From contig NZ_AP022569.1 of NCBI RefSeq assembly GCF_010727945.1, positions 4,092,001-4,156,000 on the forward strand: 64,000 bases of DNA, in the 5' to 3' direction. This DNA comes from Mycobacterium cookii (GTDB lineage: Bacteria > Actinomycetota > Actinomycetes > Mycobacteriales > Mycobacteriaceae). A program made the position numbers and the translations under genes. This document shows, in pieces, positions 12,488 through 22,813 of the stretch. Under the pieces are notes generated by a model that was given only the letters and a program-made list of their open reading frames with translations, did not search any database and was not told the origin of the DNA. Within the stretch, counting starts at the first letter, position 1, and each line of letters starts with the position of its first letter.

Positions 12488-13504
12488 ATGCCACCGGACT
12501 CCGGAACGCTGGCCGTCATCGGCGGTGGCGTCATCGGGCTGTCAGTGGCGCGCCGTGCGGCGCAGGCCGGCTGGTCGGTCCGAGTGCATCGTTCGGGGCA
12601 GCCCGGCGCGTCCTGGGTGGCCGCCGGAATGCTGGCGCCGCACAGCGAAGGATGGCCCGGCGAAGAGCGCTTGCTGCAGCTCGGCCTGGAGTCGTTGCGG
12701 CTGTGGCGAGAGGGAGAATTCACCGACGGTTTGCCCGCTCCGGTGATCACCGCGCGGGAGTCGCTGGCTGTCGCCGTCGATCGGGCCGACGTGGCCGACC
12801 TGCGCACGGTCGCGGACTGGTTGTCCGCGCAGGGCCACTCGGTGGTCTGGGAGTCGGCAGTCCGTGACGTGGAACCGTTGCTGGCGCAAGGCATCCGGCA
12901 CGGCTTTCGGGCGCCTACCGAGTTGGCGGTGGACAACCGCGCCTTGCTCGACGGGTTGCAGGCGGCCTGCGAGCGGCTCGGTGTCGACTGGGACGGCCCG
13001 GTTGCCGATCTGGATGCCGTGCAGGCGGACGCCGTCGTGATCGCCAACGGCATCGATGCGCCTTCGCTGTGGCCCGGTCTGCCGATTCGGCCGGTGAAGG
13101 GCGAGGTGCTCAGGCTGCGTTGGCACTACGGTTGTATGCCGTTGCCGCAGAGGGTGATTCGTGCCCGGGTGCACGGTCGCCAGGTGTACGTCGTGCCACG
13201 CGCCGACGGTGTCGTCGTCGGCGCCACCCAGTACGAGCACGGCCGCGACACCGCGCCGACGGTGTCCGGTGTGCGGGACCTGCTTGACGACGCGTGCACG
13301 GTGATGCCCGCGCTCGGCGAGTACGAGCTGGCGGAGTGTATCGCCGGTCTGCGCCCGATGACGCCGGACAACATGCCGCTGGTAGGCCGTCTGGACGCGC
13401 GGACGTTAGTCGCCGCCGGCCACGGCCGGTCCGGTTTCCTGCTGGCACCGTGGACCGCCGAACAGATTGTGTCCGAACTCATTACGGTTGGAGCTGAAGC
13501 ATGA
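12488..13504 (+). CDS. thiO: Glycine oxidase ThiO (FAD-dependent)
   Basis: 338 residues. It oxidises glycine to the imine (dehydroglycine) used by ThiG for thiazole formation. The FAD-binding dinucleotide motif GGGVIGLSVARRAAQAG is at residues 12-28. GASWVAAGMLAPHSE and the C-terminal GLRPMTPDNMPLVG and GHGRSGFLLAP are typical of the DAO/ThiO family. ATG 12488 follows the riboswitch-embedded ribosome-binding site. It is the first gene of thiO-thiS-thiG. Its TGA (13502-13504) overlaps an ATG that opens the first unit of the tandem repeat. Confidence 0.94.
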   Translation: MPPDSGTLAVIGGGVIGLSVARRAAQAGWSVRVHRSGQPGASWVAAGMLAPHSEGWPGEERLLQLGLESLRLWREGEFTDGLPAPVITARESLAVAVDRADVADLRTVADWLSAQGHSVVWESAVRDVEPLLAQGIRHGFRAPTELAVDNRALLDGLQAACERLGVDWDGPVADLDAVQADAVVIANGIDAPSLWPGLPIRPVKGEVLRLRWHYGCMPLPQRVIRARVHGRQVYVVPRADGVVVGATQYEHGRDTAPTVSGVRDLLDDACTVMPALGEYELAECIAGLRPMTPDNMPLVGRLDARTLVAAGHGRSGFLLAPWTAEQIVSELITVGAEA

Positions 13505-13654
13505 GTCCGCCGGCGACGATGCAGAGCGAAGCGATGAGGAGGAGCGACGCATGATTGACCGCCGGCGACGATGCAGAGCGAAGCGATGAGGAGGAGCGGC
13601 GCATGATTGTCCGCCGGCGACGATGCAGAGCGAAGCGATGAGGAGGAGCGGCGC
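13501..13654 (+). repeat. MIRU-like tandem repeat, three units of 50-52 bp
   Basis: Three head-to-tail units (13501-13550, 13551-13602, 13603-13654) share the core CCGCCGGCGACGATGCAGAG, then CGAAGCGATGAGGAGGAGCG. Each starts with ATGA and ends just before the next ATG. The first ATGA overlaps the thiO stop, and the last unit ends exactly at the thiS ATG, so each unit carries a copy of the ribosome-binding site (GAGGAGGAG) followed by ATGATTG. Core sequence, size and location between overlapping operon genes match the mycobacterial interspersed repetitive units (MIRU) known from M. tuberculosis. There are no spacers, so it is not CRISPR. Confidence 0.9.
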
Positions 13655-15361
<1,707 letters not shown>

Positions 15362-15456
15362 TTAGTTTCTCGACGCCCGGGTAAATCTAACGGGGCAACC
15401 ATGCAGAGCGGCACAGCCAAGGGGAACTTTCCGTCTACACGACTCTGAGAGCGCAC

Positions 15457-16398
15457 GTGCACAGTCAGGCTTTCGATCATTCGGCGCTCCTGTATCAGTC
15501 GGAGCGCGAATACGTCGACTCGGTGGTGCCTTTCGTCTGCGATGGTCTGGACCGTGAGCAACCGGTCATGGTCGGCGTGCCGGAAAACAAGTTGGTACCG
15601 CTGCGCGACGCGTTGGGAGATGCGGTCGCCCACGTGGCGATGGCGGATATCACCGAACTCGGCCGCAATCCCGGCCGCATCCTGGCCACTCAATTGGCAT
15701 TCGTCGAGCGGCACCCCGACCGGCATGTCCGGATCGTCGCCGAGTTGGCCTGGACAGGGCGATCGGCATCGGAGTATCTCGCCTGCATGCACCATGAGGC
15801 GCTCGCGAACATCGCGTTCGCGGACGCCGAAGTCACAAGCCTGTGCCCCTACGACGCATCCGGTCTGGACGAAAGCGTGCTGGCCGACGTCCGCCTGACC
15901 CATCCGCAGATCTGGACTGGCGGATCGCGAACCCACTGCCCGGAGTTTGCGGTCGACGCCGCACTCGACCAGTGCAACCAGCCGCTGGCCACCAACCCGG
16001 CCGCGGTGACGCACACCGTCGAGCACCCCGCCGGTCTGGCCGGCGCACGCAAATGTGGCGAACGCTATGGCCGACTGCTGGGCATGTCCGCGGATCGCGT
16101 GGCCGACCTCCTGCTGGTCGCGACCGAACTGGCCACCAACAGCCTCGACCACGCCGGCGGCGCCTGCCGAATGGCTTTTTGGTACGAAGGCGGCTACGTC
16201 GTCTGCGAGGCGCGCGACATGGGCCACTGGATGGATCCGCTCGCGGGACGCCGTCCACCGGTCAGGGGTGGCGCCGGGCCATACGGACTTTTCGTCGTCA
16301 ACGCGATCGCGGACTTGTTGCGCACGTACACGACGTCTGCGGGGACCACCGTGCAGGCCTATCTTCGGCTCGACGATTCATCCGAAGCCGCCAGTTGA
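15457..16398 (+). CDS. MEDS-domain sensor with anti-sigma-type ATPase domain
   Basis: 313 residues from GTG 15457. The N-terminal half (residues 1-160: FDHSALLYQSEREYVDSVVPFV, PVMVGVPENKL, AELAWTGRS) resembles the MEDS sensory domain first named for DcmR-like regulators. The C-terminal half (about 200-305) is a RsbW-type HATPase: LLVATELATNSLDHAGG gives the Asn-containing N box and ARDMGHWMDPLAG the G1 box. GGAGPYGLFVVNAIAD is the G2-like segment. This layout is common in actinobacteria for regulators of alternative sigma factors. No sigma factor or antagonist lies next to it, so its partner must be elsewhere. Confidence 0.8.
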   Translation: MHSQAFDHSALLYQSEREYVDSVVPFVCDGLDREQPVMVGVPENKLVPLRDALGDAVAHVAMADITELGRNPGRILATQLAFVERHPDRHVRIVAELAWTGRSASEYLACMHHEALANIAFADAEVTSLCPYDASGLDESVLADVRLTHPQIWTGGSRTHCPEFAVDAALDQCNQPLATNPAAVTHTVEHPAGLAGARKCGERYGRLLGMSADRVADLLLVATELATNSLDHAGGACRMAFWYEGGYVVCEARDMGHWMDPLAGRRPPVRGGAGPYGLFVVNAIADLLRTYTTSAGTTVQAYLRLDDSSEAAS

Positions 16399-16417
16399 CG
16401 GCTCATTGCGGCTTCGG
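16382..16417 (+). terminator. Hairpin across the end of the MEDS/ATPase gene
   Basis: CCGAAGCCGC and its perfect complement GCGGCTTCGG are separated by 16 bases that include the gene's TGA. No T-tract follows. It could be a weak terminator separating this gene from lpqL, whose ATG is 18 bases further on. Confidence 0.45.
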
Positions 16418-16435
16418 CGTCTAACCTGGTGCGCG

Positions 16436-17917
16436 ATGGTAAATAAATCAACGCCCATGGTCATCGCCGTCACGCTCATGTTGTTCACCGGCGGGTGTGC
16501 GTCGCCGAACAACGCGAACTCGATGAAACCCGTCTCGGCCCCGGACTTCGCGGCGTCACTGCGCGGGCGGGTCACCACCGACGCGATGATGGCGCACCTG
16601 ACGAAGTTGTCAGATATCGCCAAGGCCAACAACAACACCCGCGCGGTCGGTACACCCGGCTACGACGCCAGCGTCGACTACGTCGCAGGCAAGTTGCGGG
16701 ACAAGGGTTTTGACGTGCAAACTCCGCAATTCGAAGCGCGGGTGTTTCACGCCGACCCAGGGTCGGTGACCATCGCCGACAAGAAGTTCGAGGCGCGGGC
16801 GCTGGAGTTCAGCTTGGCCACGCCGCCGGTTGGGGTGACCGGCCCGCTGGTTGCCGTGCCCGTCGATGCAAGCCCGGGCTGCAATGTCGCCGACTACGAC
16901 AACCTGCCGGTCAACGGTGCGGTGGTGCTGGTGGATCGCGGCACCTGCCCGTTCTCCCAGAAAGAGAAGGCCGCCGTGCAACGCGGCGCCGTCGCGATGG
17001 TGGTGGCAGACAACACCATCGAGGAGAAAATGGGCGGCACGCTCGGCGAGAGCACGGACGTCAAGGTCCCGGTGGTCAGCGTCACCAAATCGGATGGCGC
17101 GCTGCTCCGCACCATGACGGGACCCGCGACCGTGCAACTCTCCGCGGAGACCAAGACCATCTCTGCCCGCAACGTGATCGCTCAAACCAAGACCGGATCG
17201 ACCAGCGACGTGGTGATGGCCGGGGCGCATCTGGACAGCGTCCCCGAGGGACCGGGCATCAACGACAACGGCTCCGGCGTGGCCGCGGTGCTGGAAACCG
17301 CTCTGCAGCTGGGCAACTCGCCGGGGATCCACAACGCGGTGCGGGTCGGCTTCTGGGGTGCAGAGGAGCTCGGTCTGATCGGATCGCGAAAGTATGTCGA
17401 GTCGCTGGATCTCAACGCGCTCAAAGACATTGCGCTGTATCTGAATTTCGACATGCTCGCGTCGCCCAACCCGGGTTACTTCACCTACGACGGTGATCAG
17501 TCTCTGCCGCTCGATCAGCGGGGCAATCCGGTCGTGCCCGAGGGCTCCGCCGGTATCGAGCGGTCGTTGGCCGCCTACCTCAACTCAGCCGGAAAGACCC
17601 CGCAGGATACGTCTTTCGACGGCAGGTCGGACTATGACGGGTTCACCGTGGCGGGTATCCCGGCCGGCGGCTTGTTCTCCGGCGCCGAGGTCAAGGAGAC
17701 GCAGGAAGAGGCGAAGTTGTGGGGCGGCGCCGCCGACCAGCCGTTCGACCCGAACTACCACAAGGACACCGACACCCTTGATCACATCGACAAGACCGCG
17801 TTGGGCATCAACGGCGGCGGCGTGGCCTACTCGATCGGGCTCTACGCCCAAGATCTGACCGGCCGCAACGGAGTTCCGGTCCGCGAAGACCGGACCCGCC
17901 ACACGGTGTCGAAGTAG
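16436..17917 (+). CDS. lpqL: M28 aminopeptidase lipoprotein LpqL
   Basis: 493 residues from ATG 16436. The N-terminus is a short signal ending in TGGC (Cys near residue 21), an imperfect lipobox consistent with a lipoprotein. A PA domain around residues 140-250 (CNVADYDNLPVNGAVVLVDRG) is inserted ahead of the M28 zinc-peptidase domain. AGAHLDSVPEGPGINDNGSG supplies the first metal ligands, GFWGAEELGLIGS the catalytic Glu pair, LNFDML a further Asp and HKDTDTLDHID a His. It probably removes N-terminal residues from peptides at the cell envelope. It corresponds in order to Rv0418. The neighbouring lpqM of M. tuberculosis is absent. Confidence 0.9.
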   Translation: MVNKSTPMVIAVTLMLFTGGCASPNNANSMKPVSAPDFAASLRGRVTTDAMMAHLTKLSDIAKANNNTRAVGTPGYDASVDYVAGKLRDKGFDVQTPQFEARVFHADPGSVTIADKKFEARALEFSLATPPVGVTGPLVAVPVDASPGCNVADYDNLPVNGAVVLVDRGTCPFSQKEKAAVQRGAVAMVVADNTIEEKMGGTLGESTDVKVPVVSVTKSDGALLRTMTGPATVQLSAETKTISARNVIAQTKTGSTSDVVMAGAHLDSVPEGPGINDNGSGVAAVLETALQLGNSPGIHNAVRVGFWGAEELGLIGSRKYVESLDLNALKDIALYLNFDMLASPNPGYFTYDGDQSLPLDQRGNPVVPEGSAGIERSLAAYLNSAGKTPQDTSFDGRSDYDGFTVAGIPAGGLFSGAEVKETQEEAKLWGGAADQPFDPNYHKDTDTLDHIDKTALGINGGGVAYSIGLYAQDLTGRNGVPVREDRTRHTVSK

Positions 17918-17925
17918 TCGGACGC

Positions 17926-19794
17926 TCAGTCGCCGGTTCGCTCGAATTTGTCTTCGAAATCGCCACCGATGCAAGCACTTCCGGTTGAGACATTCGTGCC
18001 GTGCCCGATCAGTAACGGGATCGGATCCTGCAGGTCTGCGGGCAGTGGGTATTCCGCGGTGATCTTGGTCTGCGTCGTACCGCCGAGACTGCACGGCACG
18101 GTGCCCTCGTCATTACGCGTCCACTTTCCGTCCGCGAAGACCAACGGCACGACCCCGTCGGGGGCATGGAACATGCTCATGCACCGATCCCCGGTGCGAA
18201 GGCAGTCGGTCTGCACGGTCAGATCATCAAGCCCGGGTGTGAAACTGCCGTTCGAATAGGTGATCGCCTCGTGGTAGCGGCCGTGCAGCGTCGAGGCCGG
18301 GGACACCGCTCGCGGTGGTAGGCCCGCCGGGTCGGGAATCTTGGTGGTGTCGGCGTCGCCGGTCCGGGTGAAGGTCACGGTGCGCTTGAAGGCGCTGCAG
18401 CTGTTGGTGGTGCCCCTGGTCGTGTCGCCCGACAGCGTGCCGTCCGGTTGCGGTTGCAGGGTGAACACCACCCACACCTCGACGGGGGCGTCGTTGCACT
18501 GAGTTGACCCGATTCCCACGGCAATCCAGCGGCCGCCGACTTGGTCGAACACCAGATCCGAGACGGGAACGATGCCGCTGCCACCCAGGTATGACGCGGT
18601 CGCGACGCAGCCGGCCGCCCTGCAGACCGAGCGCACACCCCACGCGGCGGCCATCGCCGGCCCCCCGGGAATCGGTTTACCCTGCAGATCGGTGGCCGGC
18701 CCGTAATTCGCCCGGTAGGTGCCGTCGAAGTTGTGTGGGCTGGCGGCGGCGACCGGCGGCGCGGTTCCGGCTCGATGCCGATGCTGCACAAACGTTACGC
18801 CCCCGAATACCGCTGCGGCGACGGCTAGTAGCGCGATGCTCGCGGCAATCACCAAGCGGGGCGCGCGGATTCGCCGTCTGGCGGTCATCAGGGTGGGAGC
18901 GGGAGGCACTTGGCTCGGCTGCCACGGCGGAGCAGGCGCACGGACCTGCCCGGGCGGGGAGCGGAGCGCGTCGCTCAGTGCGCGGGCGAAGTCCCGGCAG
19001 CTGGCAAACCGATCAGCCGGCGCTTTCGCCATCGCTTTGGCCATCACCGGATCCAGCGCCGCCAGCTCGGGTCGCCGTTGCGCCAATGACGGCACCGGCG
19101 CCGCAACATGTTTGGTGATCACCACGGCGGGGTTGGAGTCGGCGTAGGGCGGGGATCCGGTCAGTAAGTCGAAAGCGGTGCACGCCAGCGCATACTGGTC
19201 GGTGCGTCCGTCGAGCGGCTCACCGCGCAGCTGCTCGGGCGCCGCGTAGGCCATGGTGCCGACCGCCATGTTGGTTGCGGTCAGTCCCGATGGGTCGTCG
19301 ATCAGCCGTGCGATACCGAAGTCGGCCAGAAAAATCCGCTGCGCCTGGGGATCCAGCAGGATGTTGGCCGGTTTGACATCTCGGTGCAGCAGACCCCGCT
19401 GGTGCGCGTAATCCAACGCCGATGCCACCGCGGTGATGATCTGCATCGCCTCGCCGGCGGGCAGCCCCGCGGGATGCTGCTCGCGCAACAGCTGCGCCGC
19501 ATCGGTGCCGGCCACATAATCCATCGAGATCCAGAGCTGGCCGTCGTATTCGCCGCGATCGTGGACGCCCAAGATGTTGGGATGCGACAAGCTCGCCGTG
19601 AGTTCAGCCTCGCGCAAAAAGCGGGCGCGGTAATCCGGATCCGCGGTCCACTCCGCGGGTAACACCTTCAGCGCGTCTTGGCGCGGCAAGCGCGGATGCG
19701 CGGCCAGGTACACCGTGCCCATGCCACCGGCGCCGAGCACGCGCAGGATCGTGTATTCCGCGAACAGTTCGCCCACCGAGACCGGCATGGGCAA
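17926..19794 (-). CDS. Receptor-type Ser/Thr protein kinase (PknH/PknF-like layout)
   Basis: 622 residues. The cytoplasmic kinase domain spans about residues 12-275: [12 protein letters not shown] (P-loop), DALKVLP with the ATP-anchoring Lys, [14 protein letters not shown] (catalytic Asp), ADFGIAR (DFG) and [10 protein letters not shown] Pro-rich juxtamembrane linker is followed by one membrane helix near 317-338 ([20 protein letters not shown]). The extracellular C-terminal domain has eight or so Cys, likely disulfide-linked, and repeats a beta-rich pattern twice ([10 protein letters not shown], then [12 protein letters not shown]). It is divergent from an EmbR-like regulator with 55 bases between starts, recalling the pknH-embR pair. 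The ligand is unknown. Confidence 0.9.
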   Translation of the reverse strand: MPMPVSVGELFAEYTILRVLGAGGMGTVYLAAHPRLPRQDALKVLPAEWTADPDYRARFLREAELTASLSHPNILGVHDRGEYDGQLWISMDYVAGTDAAQLLREQHPAGLPAGEAMQIITAVASALDYAHQRGLLHRDVKPANILLDPQAQRIFLADFGIARLIDDPSGLTATNMAVGTMAYAAPEQLRGEPLDGRTDQYALACTAFDLLTGSPPYADSNPAVVITKHVAAPVPSLAQRRPELAALDPVMAKAMAKAPADRFASCRDFARALSDALRSPPGQVRAPAPPWQPSQVPPAPTLMTARRRIRAPRLVIAASIALLAVAAAVFGGVTFVQHRHRAGTAPPVAAASPHNFDGTYRANYGPATDLQGKPIPGGPAMAAAWGVRSVCRAAGCVATASYLGGSGIVPVSDLVFDQVGGRWIAVGIGSTQCNDAPVEVWVVFTLQPQPDGTLSGDTTRGTTNSCSAFKRTVTFTRTGDADTTKIPDPAGLPPRAVSPASTLHGRYHEAITYSNGSFTPGLDDLTVQTDCLRTGDRCMSMFHAPDGVVPLVFADGKWTRNDEGTVPCSLGGTTQTKITAEYPLPADLQDPIPLLIGHGTNVSTGSACIGGDFEDKFERTGD

Positions 19795-19849
19795 ATCCTA
19801 GCTATGCTGCTGGTGTTTAGCTGGCGAATCTGGTGGGCGCGGAAACGGC

Positions 19850-21046
19850 ATGATGAGCGACGGGGTAGGCACGGGGCCGGCCTTTGCGGTATCGCCGACT
19901 GCCGGATCAGAGGACGACGCAGTTCAATTCGGTGTCCTGGGTCCGTTGCAAATGCGCGTCGGCGGAGCGTCGATACCGCTGGGCACGCCCAAGCAGCGAG
20001 CGGTGTTGGCGGTGTTGGTCGTCAATGCGAACCGGCCGGTGGCCATCGACACCCTGATCGGCGCCGCGTGGGATCAACGACCACCACAAGGAGCCCGGGC
20101 GACACTGCACGCCTACATCTCGAATCTGCGCCGGCTTTTGAGCGGCGCGGGTCTGGACCGCACCGCGCTGGCCAGCACACCGCCGGGATACCAACTGACC
20201 ATCGCCGATGATCAATATGACTTCGGGCGCTTTGTCGCCGAGAAGAATGCCGGGCTGCAGGCCGCAGCCGCCGGACACTTCGAGCCGGCCGCCCGGCACC
20301 TGTCGGCCGCGCTGGCGCAGTGGCGCGGCCCGGTCCTCGAAGATCTGCGCGACTTTCACTTTGTCGAAACCCTCGCCGCGGCGCTCGATGAGGAGAAGGT
20401 AGTCGTGCACATCGCTCGAGCCGAGGCCGAAATCGCCAGTGGCCGAGCACACGCCGTGATCACCGACCTCGAGGCGCTGACCGTGACGCACGGTTATCGA
20501 GAGCCGCTGTGGGCCCAGCTGATGACCGCCTACTATCTGGCCGACCGCCAATCAGATGCTCTCGATACTTATCTGCGGCTCAAGACGTTGCTGGCCGAAG
20601 ACCTCGGTATCGACCCCGGGTGGACGGTACGTGAGCTCTACGAACGGATCCTGCGACAGGAAACGCTCGACGTGCACAAAACCGCGCAGGTGCACGCCGA
20701 AGACACCATTGTTGCTCAGTCCGACAACGCAATTCGGGTCCACCGACCGACACCGGCGGCGTTGCGCGGCGCGGACGGGCAACGCTACGCCCTGGCCGGC
20801 ACGGCCACCCGGATCGGTCGCAGTCCCGACAACGACATCGTGCTGTCCGACGCCAAAGTGAGTCGCCACCACGCCGTCATCACCGACGACGGCACGACGT
20901 TCCTCATCACCGACCTGGGTTCGGCCAACGGGGTCCGCGTACTCGGCCGCCGAATCGATCCCAGTACCCAACTACGCGACGGCGATCGTATTCGCATCGG
21001 TGACCAGGAATTCACCCTCGAAACAGAGACTGGGCGCGCTACTTAG
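19850..21046 (+). CDS. EmbR-like SARP transcription regulator with FHA domain
   Basis: 398 residues (EmbR has 388). ATG 19850 and ATG 19853 are both possible starts. The order is: a winged-helix DNA-binding domain at about 25-115 (FGVLGPLQMRVGG, LGTPKQRAVLAVL), a bacterial transcriptional activation (BTAD) domain at about 120-275, and a C-terminal FHA domain at about 300-390 (TRIGRSPDNDIVLSDAKVSR with the conserved Arg and Ser, then LGSANGVRVLG). The FHA domain should bind phosphothreonine on an activated kinase. The divergent kinase gene next door is the obvious candidate, as with PknH and EmbR. Whether it controls emb genes is not shown. Confidence 0.9.
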   Translation: MMSDGVGTGPAFAVSPTAGSEDDAVQFGVLGPLQMRVGGASIPLGTPKQRAVLAVLVVNANRPVAIDTLIGAAWDQRPPQGARATLHAYISNLRRLLSGAGLDRTALASTPPGYQLTIADDQYDFGRFVAEKNAGLQAAAAGHFEPAARHLSAALAQWRGPVLEDLRDFHFVETLAAALDEEKVVVHIARAEAEIASGRAHAVITDLEALTVTHGYREPLWAQLMTAYYLADRQSDALDTYLRLKTLLAEDLGIDPGWTVRELYERILRQETLDVHKTAQVHAEDTIVAQSDNAIRVHRPTPAALRGADGQRYALAGTATRIGRSPDNDIVLSDAKVSRHHAVITDDGTTFLITDLGSANGVRVLGRRIDPSTQLRDGDRIRIGDQEFTLETETGRAT

Positions 21047-21112
21047 GATCCGTTCAGGCCGCCGGCGGATTGTGGTGCAAAACCGGATCGACAATTCAAA
21101 GGAGCACTGACG

Positions 21113-21826
21113 ATGAACTACCGGCCCGAACCACCCCAGCTGATGCCGACCACCGTTGCCGACGGGCGCGTCCCGGGCGTGTACTACCGCATCGACGGAG
21201 AGCTCGTTCCGGTGCTGCACATCTGGCTCGACGGCAGCGTGCCAGTCTTTTTCGAGCATCACATCGTGTTGTGGAAGGATCCCGCCCTCAAGATCGGCGT
21301 CCGGGGCAAAGGTGCGCTCAAGAGAATGGTCGCCGGCATGCAGCTGCTGTTGACCGAGGCCAACGGGCCGGGACAGATCGCGTTCTCCCGCGATGGCGTC
21401 GGGCACGTATTTCCGCTCCATTTGCGCGCCGGTTCGGCCGTCGAAGTCCGCGAGCACCAATACCTCGCGGCGACAGGAAATCTCGAGTACGGCTTCGCTC
21501 GGCAGAAGGGCATCCGAAATATGCTGTTCGGGTCGACCGGGTTCTTCGTCGACCGGTTCGCTGCGCCAAAGTCAGAAGGTGTGCTGTGGCTGCACGGCTA
21601 CGGCAACGTCTTCGAGAAGGTGCTGGCCCCGGGCGAGCAGATCGACGTGGAGCCGGGAAGCTGGATCTACCGCGACGAGAGTGTACGAATGGAACCAAAG
21701 ATCTACGGGCTGCGCACCGGAATGTTCGGCGGGACAGGCAATCTCATCTTCAACCGCTTCACCGGCCCGGGGCGTGTCGGTATTCAGTCGATGTACCTGG
21801 ACATGTCGACCGACTCCGACCGGTAA
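21113..21826 (+). CDS. AIM24 family protein
   Basis: 237 residues from ATG 21113 with AAAGGAG upstream. It resembles the AIM24 (DUF124) family of beta-barrel-like proteins: [13 protein letters not shown] near residue 44, [15 protein letters not shown] near 94, [13 protein letters not shown] near 160 and [20 protein letters not shown] near 200. There is no signal or membrane segment. Bacterial members are of unknown function; the yeast namesake is mitochondrial. It lies 66 bases after the EmbR-like gene and 73 before an LpqH-like lipoprotein gene, all on the plus strand. Confidence 0.8.
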   Translation: MNYRPEPPQLMPTTVADGRVPGVYYRIDGELVPVLHIWLDGSVPVFFEHHIVLWKDPALKIGVRGKGALKRMVAGMQLLLTEANGPGQIAFSRDGVGHVFPLHLRAGSAVEVREHQYLAATGNLEYGFARQKGIRNMLFGSTGFFVDRFAAPKSEGVLWLHGYGNVFEKVLAPGEQIDVEPGSWIYRDESVRMEPKIYGLRTGMFGGTGNLIFNRFTGPGRVGIQSMYLDMSTDSDR

Positions 21827-21899
21827 GTCATTAAGAATCCATAAAGCCCCGTGTCGCACTGTGATCACGCATCGCGTCAGCAAACACAAAGGAGCAGCA

Positions 21900-22376
21900 A
21901 TGAAACGCGAACTCATGATCACCGCCGGTGCGGCAGCAACCCTCGCTGCGGCGTTGGCCGGTTGTTCACACCACGACGGAACGGTCCGCGCCGGCAACGC
22001 CGCTGTCGCCCCGGCCGGGTCGTCCAACACCAAGGTGCTCGTCGACGGTAAGGACCAGAACGTGAAGGGCCAAGTGGCCTGCACCACCGCGGCCGGCACC
22101 GTCAACATCGCCATCGGAGGCGGATCCGGCTCCGGTGGGGCACCCACCGGCATTGGCGCGGTGTTGACGGACGCCAATCCGCTGGTCGTCAAATCCGTTG
22201 CCCTCGGCAATGTCAACGGTGTGTCGTTGGGTGTCGGCGGAACGTCCGGCAAGGCCGATGCCACCAAGGACGGCAGCACCTACAAGATCAGCGGTACCGC
22301 CAGCGGTGTGGACATGTCCAACCCGATGGCCGGCCCGGTGAACAAGTCGTTCGAGCTCGACGTCACCTGCCCGTAG
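21900..22376 (+). CDS. LpqH-like (19 kDa antigen family) lipoprotein
   Basis: 158 residues from ATG 21900, preceded by AAAGGAG. The lipobox is LAGC (Cys near residue 22). The mature part follows the mycobacterial 19 kDa lipoprotein closely: [43 protein letters not shown], and [21 protein letters not shown] at the end, with two Cys that pair in the family. LpqH proteins are surface-exposed TLR2 agonists. lpqH itself sits at another place in M. tuberculosis, so this is probably a paralogue. Confidence 0.88.
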   Translation: MKRELMITAGAAATLAAALAGCSHHDGTVRAGNAAVAPAGSSNTKVLVDGKDQNVKGQVACTTAAGTVNIAIGGGSGSGGAPTGIGAVLTDANPLVVKSVALGNVNGVSLGVGGTSGKADATKDGSTYKISGTASGVDMSNPMAGPVNKSFELDVTCP

Positions 22377-22387
22377 CCGAGACCGGC

Positions 22388-22417
22388 CACTGGGTGCCGC
22401 TGCGGCGGCACCCAGTG
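22388..22417 (+). terminator. Hairpin terminator after the LpqH-like gene
   Basis: CACTGGGTGCCGC and its exact complement form a 13-base stem with the loop TGCG, 11 bases after the stop codon. There is no T-tract. Being so stable and so close to the stop, it should end or attenuate transcription before the SHOCT gene, which starts 25 bases later. Confidence 0.75.
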
Positions 22418-22442
22418 CTCACCACAACAAAGGAAGCCTTTC

Positions 22443-22808
22443 ATGAACAACAACAAGCCTTTCATCATCGCGGCTGGAGCAATCGCCGCACTGTTCACCG
22501 CGTCGCTCGTGTTCCGCTACATCGTCCTGAGTCAGGCCGGCCTGTCCGGTGGATGGATCCTCTACATGGGACTCCCGGCCGGAGGAATCATCGCGGTGAT
22601 TCTGTTGCTATTCCGGCTCGGCATACTCAATTTCGGTGACAAGCCGAGCATCGCCGCACCGCCCTGGCAGCATCACACCGTTGCACAGCCGCCGTTCGCG
22701 GCGCCGACGTCGCAGCGACTGCAAGAGCTCGAGAGCATGCGCGACAGCGGCACCATTTCCGAGACCGAGTACTTCGCCAAACGTGCGCGGATCATCTCGG
22801 GGCTGTAA
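22443..22808 (+). CDS. Small membrane protein with C-terminal SHOCT domain
   Basis: 121 residues; AAAGGAAG precedes the ATG. Two membrane helices are visible (residues about 7-28 and 38-60: FIIAAGAIAALFTASLVF, LYMGLPAGGIIAVILLLF). A Pro/Ala linker leads to a SHOCT-type motif at 90-121 (RLQELESMRDSGTISETEYF). SHOCT motifs are short oligomerisation modules often attached to membrane or lipoproteins. Function unknown. The stop lies five bases from the convergent oxidoreductase stop. Confidence 0.75.
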   Translation: MNNNKPFIIAAGAIAALFTASLVFRYIVLSQAGLSGGWILYMGLPAGGIIAVILLLFRLGILNFGDKPSIAAPPWQHHTVAQPPFAAPTSQRLQELESMRDSGTISETEYFAKRARIISGL

Positions 22809-22813
22809 CTGGC

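Noticed and set aside
13501..13654. CRISPR array
   Set aside because: The units are directly adjacent with no unique spacers, and there are no cas genes. It fits a MIRU-type tandem repeat.
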